The position numbers were made by a program, and so were the translations under genes. The notes beneath the pieces are model-generated. The model did not search any database, was not told the DNA's origin, and worked only from the letters and a program-made list of their open reading frames with translations. A stretch of DNA of 64,000 bases from Gardnerella vaginalis 1500E (lineage in GTDB: Bacteria; Actinomycetota; Actinomycetes; Actinomycetales; Bifidobacteriaceae): positions 1 to 64,000 of the forward strand of contig NZ_ADES01000020.1 of assembly GCF_000263595.1 (NCBI RefSeq), in the 5' to 3' direction. Positions 25,239 through 33,040 of the stretch are shown here, in pieces (position 1 is the stretch's first letter; each line of letters opens with the position of its first letter).

Positions 25239-26768
25239 TTACTTTTCTGCAGCCTCCTCGTGAGCAGCAGCCTTAGCAGCCACAGCAGCCTTCTTGGCAG
25301 CACGCTCTTGCTCCTTAATACCTTCAATGAACTCAGCATGCTTTACTGCAGGAAGCCAGCCGGCGTTAACAACCTTAACCTGCCATACCCAAGCCAAAGC
25401 AAAGATTATAACTGCAAAAACAATCAAGCTTACAGAACCAACGCCTGCACCAAGGTGTGCAAAGTTACCAACAACAGTGCCAACCCAACCAAAGTCAGCA
25501 TCACCGAAGGTGGAGTTTGCCAAACCGAAGGAACCCATAACAGTGAGCAATACTGCTGGTAGGAATGTAATAATCAAGCCGTTAATGAAACCACCGAGAA
25601 TGGCACCACGACGACCGCCGGTTGCGTTACCGAATACGCCAGCACCGCCGCCATCGAAGAAGTGAGGAACCATGCCAGGAAGAATCAAGGCCAAGCCCCA
25701 AGCCGGTCCCATCCACACTGCAATAATGCCAAGAGCTACAAGGCCACCAACGAAGGAAGCCAAGAAGCCAATGAGGGAAGCGTTAGCACCGTATGGGAAT
25801 ACGATTGGAATATCCAATGCTGGGCGTGCGCCTGGAACAACCTTGTTAGCAATGCCCTGGAATGCAGGAACCAATTCGCCCAAGATAATACGAACGCCGT
25901 AGAGGATTACACTAACGCCAATGCCGAACTGCAAAGCCTGAGCAAAAGCAGCCATGTAGAATGCGCTGTAATCAGCAGGATGATATGCGAAAATCTTGAA
26001 GAGTTCCTTTGCTGGCAAAACAACAGAAGCCCATACTGCAAACACAAGATAAAGCACAACCATCAACAAAGTGGTAGAAACCATGGAATCACGCAAGAAG
26101 CTCAAGCCCTTAGGGAAGTTGATGTCTTCAGTAGACTTTGACTTCTTACCAACAGCCGCACCAACAGCACCAGAAACAATGTAGCTTAAGGAGTTGAAGT
26201 GACCGATTGAAAGCTTATCGCTTCCGGTAATGCGGTTCATGAATGGCTGAGCAAAAGCTGGCAAAACAACCATAACAGTAGCCATAATAATGGAACCAAC
26301 AATAACAATAAGAAGCTGGTTGCTTGCGCCGAAGCCTACAGAAAGCACCAAAGCAAGAAGCATAGACATGAACACCATGTGGTGACCAGTCAAGAAGATG
26401 TACTTTAGTGGAGTAAAGCGTGCAGCAAGAAGCATAAGAACAAAGCTAAGCACAATAATGTATGCAGAGGTAGCACCGTACTGTCCTGCAGCCTGAGCTG
26501 TAATAACTTCGTTAGTAGGAACAACGCCGTGTGCACCAGTAGACTTCAAAACTAAGTCACCAAATGGAGCAAGAGCACCAACGACAACGCCGGCACCTGC
26601 GCCCAAAATGAGGTAACCCATAGCAGCCTTTAAGCCGCCTGCAATAACTTGTCCTGCACTACGCTTTAGCGCAATAAGACCGATTGCTGCAATAATACCA
26701 ATCAAATAAGCCGGCACATTCAAAATCTGCTGACTTATGAAATTTAAAACCTGAACTACAATGTTCAT
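25239..26768 (-). CDS. ulaA: PTS IIC component, ascorbate (UlaA/SgaT) family
   Basis: A membrane permease of the PTS AG superfamily, 509 residues with about a dozen hydrophobic segments from the N-terminus (IIAAIGLIALKR) to about residue 480. A charged, Ala/Lys/Glu-rich cytoplasmic tail follows. Recognisable stretches are LTGHHMVFMSMLLALVLS and PHFFDGGGAGVFGNATGGRRGA, typical of UlaA-like IIC proteins. AAGGA precedes the ATG. It is the last gene after ptsI, IIA and IIB. The ascorbate family call is structural; no ascorbate catabolic genes (ulaG, ulaD, ulaE, ulaF) are nearby, so the true substrate is open. Confidence 0.88.
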   Translation of the reverse strand: MNIVVQVLNFISQQILNVPAYLIGIIAAIGLIALKRSAGQVIAGGLKAAMGYLILGAGAGVVVGALAPFGDLVLKSTGAHGVVPTNEVITAQAAGQYGATSAYIIVLSFVLMLLAARFTPLKYIFLTGHHMVFMSMLLALVLSVGFGASNQLLIVIVGSIIMATVMVVLPAFAQPFMNRITGSDKLSIGHFNSLSYIVSGAVGAAVGKKSKSTEDINFPKGLSFLRDSMVSTTLLMVVLYLVFAVWASVVLPAKELFKIFAYHPADYSAFYMAAFAQALQFGIGVSVILYGVRIILGELVPAFQGIANKVVPGARPALDIPIVFPYGANASLIGFLASFVGGLVALGIIAVWMGPAWGLALILPGMVPHFFDGGGAGVFGNATGGRRGAILGGFINGLIITFLPAVLLTVMGSFGLANSTFGDADFGWVGTVVGNFAHLGAGVGSVSLIVFAVIIFALAWVWQVKVVNAGWLPAVKHAEFIEGIKEQERAAKKAAVAAKAAAHEEAAEK

Positions 26769-26822
26769 TTTTATTTCCTTCTTTTTTATTCCCTAGGGAA
26801 AAGCAAATACTATGAGTAATTA

Positions 26823-27092
26823 CTATACGTAACGCTCAAGTATGCTCTTCACCTCTTCAACATCCATGAAATTTTCAATTGTTTCCACAGGAGTGGTAGT
26901 GCCCTCAAGCTCTGGAGCAAGCTGAGGAGATGTGAGAACGAGGTCGTTCATATTAGCGGTACCTTTTGCACTTCCAGCATCGGAAGTAGTAACCGTAACA
27001 TCAAGACCAAGGTCTGCTGCTGCAGCCTCAACATTGATTTTGAGCAGTACAGACGTGCCAATGCCGTTTCCGCATACGCACAGAATATTCAT
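26823..27092 (-). CDS. ulaB: PTS IIB component, ascorbate/lactose-like
   Basis: A small cytoplasmic phosphocarrier of about 89 residues. The N-terminal loop CVCGNGIGTSVLLK contains the phosphorylatable Cys followed by the Gly-rich P-loop typical of IIB proteins. It takes phosphate from IIA and passes it to the sugar bound by IIC. The ATG at 27092 is preferred because AGAGG lies about 6 nt upstream; an ATG five codons earlier is in frame. It lies between the IIA and IIC genes. Confidence 0.9.
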   Translation of the reverse strand: MNILCVCGNGIGTSVLLKINVEAAAADLGLDVTVTTSDAGSAKGTANMNDLVLTSPQLAPELEGTTTPVETIENFMDVEEVKSILERYV

Positions 27093-27153
27093 AATAGCCT
27101 CTTTCATTGAGTGATCATTTTTAATTTTACAAAATTACTTTATGATTTAATAT

Positions 27154-27603
27154 CTAACTTTTAAGAATCGCGCGAATTTCTTCAGCATTTTTTGCTTGCG
27201 CAAGTTCCTTAGTTTTTACAGGATTAGACAAAGCTGCAGCAACTGCGGCCATAACCCCAATATGCTCGCTTTCATCGTGACCTGCAAGACCAATAACTAA
27301 AGAAACCGGATCGTTAGCAGCATTGCCAAATTCAACAGGCGTGCTTAAACGAACCCAGCTTAAACCGCTTTTAAGAACCGCTGCAGATGGCCTTGAATGA
27401 GCCAAAGCCAAGCCTGGAGCAATAACAATATATGGCCCCATTTTCTCAACGGTTTCAATCATTTGATCCGTGTATTCGTCAGTGGTAAAGCCAGCTTCTC
27501 GCAAAGCATCGCCCGCAAGACGAATCGCATCGCGCCAATCCTTAGCCGCAATATCAAGATTAACTGCAGCGTCCGGAAGAAGCTCGTCAATATCAGCGCT
27601 CAT
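27154..27603 (-). CDS. ulaC: PTS IIA component, mannitol/fructose-ascorbate type
   Basis: A 149-residue cytoplasmic IIA domain of the PTS EIIA type-2 fold. The phosphorylated His lies in IAPGLALAHSRPSAAV near residue 71, and the C-terminal region VIGLAGHDESEHIGVMAAVA is typical. It accepts phosphate from HPr and donates it to the IIB protein encoded next. The gene is 66 bp downstream of ptsI on the same strand, so EI and the sugar-specific components are probably one transcript. Confidence 0.9.
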   Translation of the reverse strand: MSADIDELLPDAAVNLDIAAKDWRDAIRLAGDALREAGFTTDEYTDQMIETVEKMGPYIVIAPGLALAHSRPSAAVLKSGLSWVRLSTPVEFGNAANDPVSLVIGLAGHDESEHIGVMAAVAAALSNPVKTKELAQAKNAEEIRAILKS

Positions 27604-27669
27604 ATTTTCTCTTTTCTGATTATTTTTAATTTTTACTATTTTTTAAATTTTGTAATTATTAAATTTTGA

Positions 27670-29328
27670 TTATTCCTGCATTATCGAACGGTAGAACTTT
27701 CCAGATAAAGCCTCTTGAGCTTTAACTTTTGCTTCATCAAATGTAGTCTGAGCAAGTTCTGCACGAACATCGTCCAAAGCAACTGGAGTCATAGAAAGCG
27801 AGTTGATACCAAGACCAGTAAGAACAACCGCCAAGTCTGGATCCGCCGCAGCTTCTCCACAAACTCCAACTGGCATACCATGAGCGTTACCAGCGTCCGC
27901 AATCATTTTAATTGCACGCAACACAGCAGGATGCCAAGCAGTTTGGTAATTAGAAACAGATCCAAGCGTTCGATCAGCCGCAAGAGTGTATTGCGTCAAA
28001 TCATTCGTTCCAATAGAAACAAAATCAGCAACTTGAGCAACTTCTTCGGCAACCAAAGCAATAGAAGGAACTTCAGCCATAACGCCAACCTTCTTAAGAC
28101 CTTTAGATTTACCAAGCTTTACAAAATACGCTGCTTCATGCTCGTCTGAAACCATTGGAGCCATTACCCACAAATCAGCATTAGTTACAGCATCAGCGCG
28201 AGCCAAGGCCTGCAACTGTCCGTCTAAAACATCCATATGCTGCCTTAAAGTACGCAAACCACGAAGACCTAGAGCAGGATTTGGTTCATCTTCCGGAGTC
28301 AGGAATGGCAACGGCTTATCTGCCCCAGCGTCAAGCAGACGAATAACAACTTTTTTGCCATCAAATTGAGATAGCAGCTTCGTGTAGGCTTCTGTTTGCT
28401 CTTCTACACTAGGAGGCTGCTCGTTACCGATAAACAGAAATTCTGTGCGGAACAAGCCGACACCTTCAGCACCATATTCATGCGCAACTTGAGCATCCGA
28501 TGGCTTGCCAACATTTGCCAAAAGCGGAATCAAATGACCATCTTTAGTACTTCCAGGCAATCCGCGCAATTCACGAGCACGACTTAAGCGCTCACGAGAC
28601 TCTTTAACATGCTCAATTTCTTCTTCGCTAGGGTCGCTTATAACACGTCCGCGAGCAGCATCAACTACAACCATTTGATGATTATTTAGTTGGCAAGCAT
28701 CGTGCGCTCCAACAACAGCAACAATTCCGCGAGCGCGAGCAAGAATAGCAGTGTGACTAGTAGGGCCGCCGTCGATTGTAACAATTGCCTGAACCTTGCT
28801 TAAATCAAGCGAAGCAGTATCGGCAGGAGAAAGATCCCTAGCAACCAACACAAAAGGAGAATCGCTTTCTGGCACTCCAGGCGCTTCGACACCAAGCAAA
28901 TATGCAATAACGCGCTGGCCAACATCGTGCAAATCTCCCGCACGCTCAGCCATATAGCCACCAAGATTACGCAACATATCTTCAAACTGCGCAAAGCCTT
29001 CCCAAGTAGCGCGTTCAGCTGTTTTTCCAGCGGAAATTCCAGCTTCAATCGCACTTATTAATGCTGGGTCCGACGCCATTTGAGCAAGAGCCTGCATAAT
29101 TGGTGCTGCTTTTTTAGTTCCTTCATCCGCTGCTTTAAGAGCAGCTTGCGCGCGCTGTTGCAAGTCTTTGTTTACTGCATTTAGAGCGTTTTGTACCGAA
29201 ATTTTGGCATCTTCGACTGATATTTCTGTAGGACGAGCCACATCTTGTGGCTCTCGCAAAGCAGGTGCCATACACAATACTTCACCAGACGCCATTGAAC
29301 GACCAATACCAACACCAGTGATTACCAT
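27670..29328 (-). CDS. ptsI: Phosphoenolpyruvate-protein phosphotransferase (Enzyme I)
   Basis: Enzyme I of the PTS autophosphorylates from PEP and passes phosphate to HPr in the cytoplasm. The swivelling domain has the active His in TIDGGPTSHTAILARARG. The PEP-binding barrel shows GVGLFRTEFLFIG, the ALGLRGLR stretch and the GICGEAA-like Cys motif VGVCGEAAADP. About 552 residues from the ATG at 29328, which is preceded by AAAGGAGGG; a start 12 codons upstream is in frame but lacks a site. It heads the minus-strand PTS run and is divergent from ptsH, with LacI-type operators between. Confidence 0.95.
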   Translation of the reverse strand: MVITGVGIGRSMASGEVLCMAPALREPQDVARPTEISVEDAKISVQNALNAVNKDLQQRAQAALKAADEGTKKAAPIMQALAQMASDPALISAIEAGISAGKTAERATWEGFAQFEDMLRNLGGYMAERAGDLHDVGQRVIAYLLGVEAPGVPESDSPFVLVARDLSPADTASLDLSKVQAIVTIDGGPTSHTAILARARGIVAVVGAHDACQLNNHQMVVVDAARGRVISDPSEEEIEHVKESRERLSRARELRGLPGSTKDGHLIPLLANVGKPSDAQVAHEYGAEGVGLFRTEFLFIGNEQPPSVEEQTEAYTKLLSQFDGKKVVIRLLDAGADKPLPFLTPEDEPNPALGLRGLRTLRQHMDVLDGQLQALARADAVTNADLWVMAPMVSDEHEAAYFVKLGKSKGLKKVGVMAEVPSIALVAEEVAQVADFVSIGTNDLTQYTLAADRTLGSVSNYQTAWHPAVLRAIKMIADAGNAHGMPVGVCGEAAADPDLAVVLTGLGINSLSMTPVALDDVRAELAQTTFDEAKVKAQEALSGKFYRSIMQE

Positions 29329-29395
29329 ACTTAAACCCTCCTTTAGGTTTAGACGCTTTACCACAGCCGCAACGCCGCAGAAGCATTTCTTGTAG

Positions 29396-29464
29396 GTAAA
29401 CGTTTCTTACTAATGAAACTATACACCATTAAAAACGTTGTTACAACAAGTGAAAACGTTTTCT
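29396..29464. promoter_or_regulatory. Two LacI-type operator-like sites between ptsI and ptsH
   Basis: GTAAACGTTTCTTA (29396-29409) and TGAAAACGTTTTCT (29451-29464) both centre on the AACGTT core common to LacI/GalR-family operators; the second is nearly palindromic. AAAAACGTTG at 29431-29440 may be a third half. They lie in the ptsI-ptsH divergent region, and a LacI-family gene follows ptsH. Confidence 0.55.
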
Positions 29465-29596
29465 GTATTTTTCAGTTAATTGTGTTACACTTAACATTAA
29501 AAATAGCAATAAGAAAAAACTTAAGAAAAAAAACTTTGCTTTTATACGAAAGTAAGATAAAAGTAGAAATTATTAATTTTATTCAAAGGAGAAAAA

Positions 29597-29863
29597 ATGT
29601 CAGTCGCAACTCGCACCGTTACCATTGAAGACCCTGTTGGAATTCACGCTCGCCCAGCATCTGAATTTTCACAAGCCGCAATAGCCTCAAATTGCACTGT
29701 AACAATCGCCAAAGGCGAAGGAACTCCAGTAAGCGCAAACAGCATTCTTTCAATTATGGGTTTGGGTATTACTAAGGGAGACTCAATCACAATTACAGTA
29801 GACGGCGAAGATGCCGAAAATGTGGCAAGCAAGCTTGTAGAAGTAGTCACGAAAGGCGAATAA
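29597..29863 (+). CDS. ptsH: Phosphocarrier protein HPr
   Basis: HPr relays phosphate from Enzyme I to the IIA proteins. It is 88 residues long, the normal size. The active His lies in DPVGIHARPASEF near residue 17, and a Ser in SANSILSIMGLGI occupies the place of the regulatory Ser46 of firmicute HPr. No HPr kinase gene is present in the window, so whether that Ser is modified is unknown. AAAGGAG precedes the ATG. The gene is divergent from ptsI and upstream of the LacI-family regulator gene. Confidence 0.95.
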   Translation: MSVATRTVTIEDPVGIHARPASEFSQAAIASNCTVTIAKGEGTPVSANSILSIMGLGITKGDSITITVDGEDAENVASKLVEVVTKGE

Positions 29864-29922
29864 TATAGAGTTAAGTAAATAAATGAACAGATAAATAATA
29901 TTCACTTTATAATATTCGATTT

Positions 29923-29954
29923 GCGGTGCTGCTTATTATTAGCTACAGCACCGC
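29923..29954 (+). other. Stem-loop between ptsH and the LacI-family gene
   Basis: A perfect 9-bp stem GCGGTGCTG/CAGCACCGC with a 14-base loop ends about 18 bp before the lacI-like ATG. It lacks a T run and lies just before the GGGGGC ribosome binding site, so it may lower read-through or translation of the regulator. Confidence 0.55.
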
Positions 29955-29972
29955 ACTCATTCGGGGGCACAT

Positions 29973-31052
29973 ATGACAAATCAAACAAATCAGAATGCCT
30001 CCATTACTCATGTAGCGGCGCTCGCAAAAGTTTCAATCGCAACAGTATCCCGCGTACTTTCTGGTCGTCGAGCCAAAGATGACGATATTGCAAAACGCGT
30101 TAGAAAAGCTGCAGAACAGCTTAATTATTCAGTAAATTATGCAGCAAGCGCATTAAGAAGCGACACGACTAACACAATCGGCGTAGTAATAAGTACAAGC
30201 AACGTAGACGATTCGTTCAACGTAAACATGCTTTCCGCCCTTGACGAGGCAGCTCAGAAAATAGACAAAATACTTCTTGTTGGAACAGGCAAAGATGCCG
30301 AAACACAAGAAGAGCGCATTGAAGAACTTATTGAACACAATGTTGACAGTCTTATTGTGATACAGTCTAACAATATTGATTTAACAAGAATACTTGAAAA
30401 CTACGTAAATAATCTTCCAATTGTTCAAATTGGCGGCACTGCAACTTCGTTCCACATTAACTGGGTTGGCATGGATCAAGAATCCATGATGGAAGCTGCT
30501 TTAATACATCTTTCACACCACGACGCGCACAATATTGCTTATTTAAGCGGAAATGTTGACTCCACACAAAGCGCAAACTTATTCGCTAATTTCCAGACTG
30601 CCGCAAGCCGATTAAGCCTACTTTCTGAGCCGGATTGGACGACTTTTGGCGAGCTTACTTATCAGCGTGGATTTAAGGATACTATGAGACTCTTTTCCAC
30701 TTCTGCAGCTAAGCAAGCGCGCAAACCAGACGCTATTATTTGCGCAAACGACGCCGTGGCAATGGGAGCTCTTTTGGCTTTAGATGAACTTTCTTTAAAA
30801 GTTCCGCAAGATGTTCGCGTAATAGGTTACGGAGATAGCAGGCAGGCAAAAATATCTGAGCCTACGCTTTCTTCAATCAGGCCTCCATACCAGCAGATTG
30901 CTCGCGAAGCTATTCGCTTAACCGCTGTAGATAAATCTGAGCAGCATTGGCTTCCAGCACACATGGAATTTAGGCCAGAAATTATGCGCCGTGAATCAAC
31001 TAACGCACCGAGAATAGGCACAAGCGATATGTCACTTCCGTGGCGAATATAG
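29973..31052 (+). CDS. LacI-family transcriptional regulator
   Basis: A 359-residue repressor-type regulator. The N-terminal helix-turn-helix reads ITHVAALAKVSIATVSRVLSG and is followed by the hinge NYSVNYAASALRS. A periplasmic-binding-like effector domain starts with NTIGVVISTS and includes PDAIICANDAVAMGAL and VIGYGDS. It sits 110 bp behind ptsH and close to two AACGTT-centred operator-like sites, so it is the likely local regulator of the PTS genes. It converges with holB, with only 17 bp between the stop codons. The effector is unknown. Confidence 0.92.
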   Translation: MTNQTNQNASITHVAALAKVSIATVSRVLSGRRAKDDDIAKRVRKAAEQLNYSVNYAASALRSDTTNTIGVVISTSNVDDSFNVNMLSALDEAAQKIDKILLVGTGKDAETQEERIEELIEHNVDSLIVIQSNNIDLTRILENYVNNLPIVQIGGTATSFHINWVGMDQESMMEAALIHLSHHDAHNIAYLSGNVDSTQSANLFANFQTAASRLSLLSEPDWTTFGELTYQRGFKDTMRLFSTSAAKQARKPDAIICANDAVAMGALLALDELSLKVPQDVRVIGYGDSRQAKISEPTLSSIRPPYQQIAREAIRLTAVDKSEQHWLPAHMEFRPEIMRRESTNAPRIGTSDMSLPWRI

Positions 31053-31069
31053 CAAACTCTACGTTACTT

Positions 31070-32239
31070 TTACAAAATAGAGCAGAATAACGCTTCAAAA
31101 ACAAGAGTCGCGTTACCGTTCCTAGCCAAGCGTTTACGAGCTGTAGCAATGTTGTCAACAAAATCAAGAGCCTGCTTTACCGTTAGCCTTTTAGCAAGTT
31201 CCACAATTGCAGACTTGTATTCTTGATTTATTATTGGCGAAGAACCCTGCGCATTGTTAAGTATGACTAGAACGTCTCGATACACGCTGTTGACTGCGTC
31301 TAAAGAACGACCCAATACGTCGCGACTTACGCGAGTAACTTTGCGCTTTACCTCATCTTTTTTACCAATTGCGTTATAAGCTGTGCGCAATTTTGGCGCA
31401 ATACGATCGCCCTCTTTTAAGCCGTTAATTCTTAAAAATTCTTTCTGCTGAGCTTCAACATTTCGCTGAACTTCATCTTCTGCTTGAGCTTTTGCGTCTG
31501 CAATAAGCATTGCAGCAAGCATAATTGCGTCAGCAGCATCATGCATACGAAGCAATCCCGCAACTAACTCATCTCGCCTACTTAAAGCACGCTCGTCGCT
31601 TGCGTAAATCAACGCGGTTTCTATATTTCCCTGAGAAAGTCTAGCTGCGCGACTTGCTAGCTTATTATCCGCATCCGTTTTTTTAATAAGATATTCTGCT
31701 ACAGACTGCTCATCAGGCATGGCTAACTGCACAAGTTGCGTGCGCGAACGAATTGTTGGAAGCACATCTTTAGCGCTTGAAGCACAAAGAATCCAAATAG
31801 TGTGATTGCTAGGCTCCTCAATCTCTTTAAGAAGAACGTTTGTGCTGCGTTCCAACATTCTGTCAACGTCTTCAACAATTATTATTCGCCACGGAGCAGT
31901 ACTAGGCATTTGCTCTGAAATTCCAATAACTTCACGAACATCGTCAATACTGAGAGTAATACCTTCGGTTGCAAGCGTATGAACATCCGGATGCGATCCC
32001 GCTAAAACTTCTCTAGCGGTTTTACTAAGCTCTTCTTCCCCATTAATATTTCGATTTGCGTCTAAACAATCCGGACTTTCGAGAGCAGCAGCAAAAGCGC
32101 GCGCAACTTGTACACTACCGAAGCCGGCAGCTCCACAAATTAGCCAAGATTGGGCTATTTTACTAGCGTCAGCGCAAGCAACTTTTTGCAAACGCTTAAT
32201 CACCTGCTCTTGACCAACTACATTATCCCAAACGCTCAC
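31070..32239 (-). CDS. holB: DNA polymerase III delta' subunit
   Basis: The clamp-loader delta' subunit, 389 residues. It begins MSVWDNVVGQEQVIKRLQ with a RecA-like AAA+ domain. The Walker A region is degenerate (CGAAGFGSVQVAR, lacking the GKS/T), as expected for non-hydrolysing delta'. WRIIIVEDVDRM corresponds to Walker B, and the SRC-like motif is PTIRSRTQLVQL. The C-terminal collar region contains a charged linker. It is the third gene of topA-tmk-holB, an order common in actinobacteria. Confidence 0.9.
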   Translation of the reverse strand: MSVWDNVVGQEQVIKRLQKVACADASKIAQSWLICGAAGFGSVQVARAFAAALESPDCLDANRNINGEEELSKTAREVLAGSHPDVHTLATEGITLSIDDVREVIGISEQMPSTAPWRIIIVEDVDRMLERSTNVLLKEIEEPSNHTIWILCASSAKDVLPTIRSRTQLVQLAMPDEQSVAEYLIKKTDADNKLASRAARLSQGNIETALIYASDERALSRRDELVAGLLRMHDAADAIMLAAMLIADAKAQAEDEVQRNVEAQQKEFLRINGLKEGDRIAPKLRTAYNAIGKKDEVKRKVTRVSRDVLGRSLDAVNSVYRDVLVILNNAQGSSPIINQEYKSAIVELAKRLTVKQALDFVDNIATARKRLARNGNATLVFEALFCSIL

Positions 32240-32272
32240 TGCTTCACCCCCTAAATTTCGATTTGCCGCATT

Positions 32273-32977
32273 TTATTTAGATTCAATTTGCGCAATTAAA
32301 TTATTCACATCGCTAGAAATTAGTTCCGCTAAGGATTGTGCAGAACATGTTGCGTCTAATACACGATACCTATCTGCAGATTCCTGTGCTAAATCCAAAA
32401 AAGCTTCTCGAGTGCGACGTGCGAAATCTATTCCAGCTGACTCCATTCGATCTTGCTCACGATGCAAGCGCTCAAAAGCTGCTTCTGGCTGCATGTCTAA
32501 CAAATAAGTGCGATTAGGCCACAGAGAGTCAGTTGCCCACTCGCTTAAAGTTCGCACATCATCCATAGTCAGCTCGCGGCCGCCTGCCTGGTAAGCAAGA
32601 GAAGAATCAATGTAACGATCTGTAATTACTACTGCTCCACGGCTAAGCGCTGGACGAATCACTTGAGCAACATGCTGAGCGCGATCTGCTGCGAACAATA
32701 AAGCTTCAGTCCTAGAGGACACATAAGATCCGTGCAACAATATTTCGCGCAGAGACTTTCCAAGATCAGTTCCACCCGGCTCGCGAGTAACTACAACTTC
32801 TCGACCCAAAGATTGCAAATGCTTTTTCAGTGCCTCAACTTGCGTCGTTTTACCAACGCCGTCAATTCCTTCAAAAGAAATAAATAATCCTTTATTTTCA
32901 GCATATTCTTCGCTGTTGCAACCACAGTTTCCTCCGCAAGCGCAACCGCCTGAAAAATCACCATTCTTAGATGCCAT
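32273..32977 (-). CDS. tmk: Thymidylate kinase with Cys-rich N-terminal extension
   Basis: Tmk phosphorylates dTMP to dTDP. The P-loop is [15 protein letters not shown], the DR(X) region [17 protein letters not shown] and the LID-adjacent [12 protein letters not shown] are intact. Ahead of the kinase domain lies an unusual extension of about 30 residues containing CACGGNCGCN, four Cys in eight residues. It resembles a metal-binding knuckle and is not needed for the fold. The start is ambiguous because a 15-bp duplication provides three in-frame ATGs, each with GGAG about 9 nt ahead of the next; 32977 is the most downstream. The gene lies between topA and holB. Confidence 0.93.
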   Translation of the reverse strand: MASKNGDFSGGCACGGNCGCNSEEYAENKGLFISFEGIDGVGKTTQVEALKKHLQSLGREVVVTREPGGTDLGKSLREILLHGSYVSSRTEALLFAADRAQHVAQVIRPALSRGAVVITDRYIDSSLAYQAGGRELTMDDVRTLSEWATDSLWPNRTYLLDMQPEAAFERLHREQDRMESAGIDFARRTREAFLDLAQESADRYRVLDATCSAQSLAELISSDVNNLIAQIESK

Positions 32978-33005
32978 ATTTTGTGACTCCATATTTTGTG
33001 ACTCC
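32976..33005. repeat. 15-bp tandem duplication at the tmk start
   Basis: The unit atattttgtgactcc occurs twice head to tail (32976-32990 and 32991-33005). On the coding strand each unit carries an ATG followed by GGAG, so it duplicates both a start codon and a ribosome binding site in frame (MESQN repeated). Confidence 0.9.
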
Positions 33006-33040
33006 ATACGCAAGGTTTATTTAATCTTTAGATTTCATTC

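Noticed and set aside
29923..29954. Terminator after ptsH
   Set aside because: The stem is perfect but no T-run follows; it sits just before the regulator's ribosome binding site, so it is listed only as a stem-loop.
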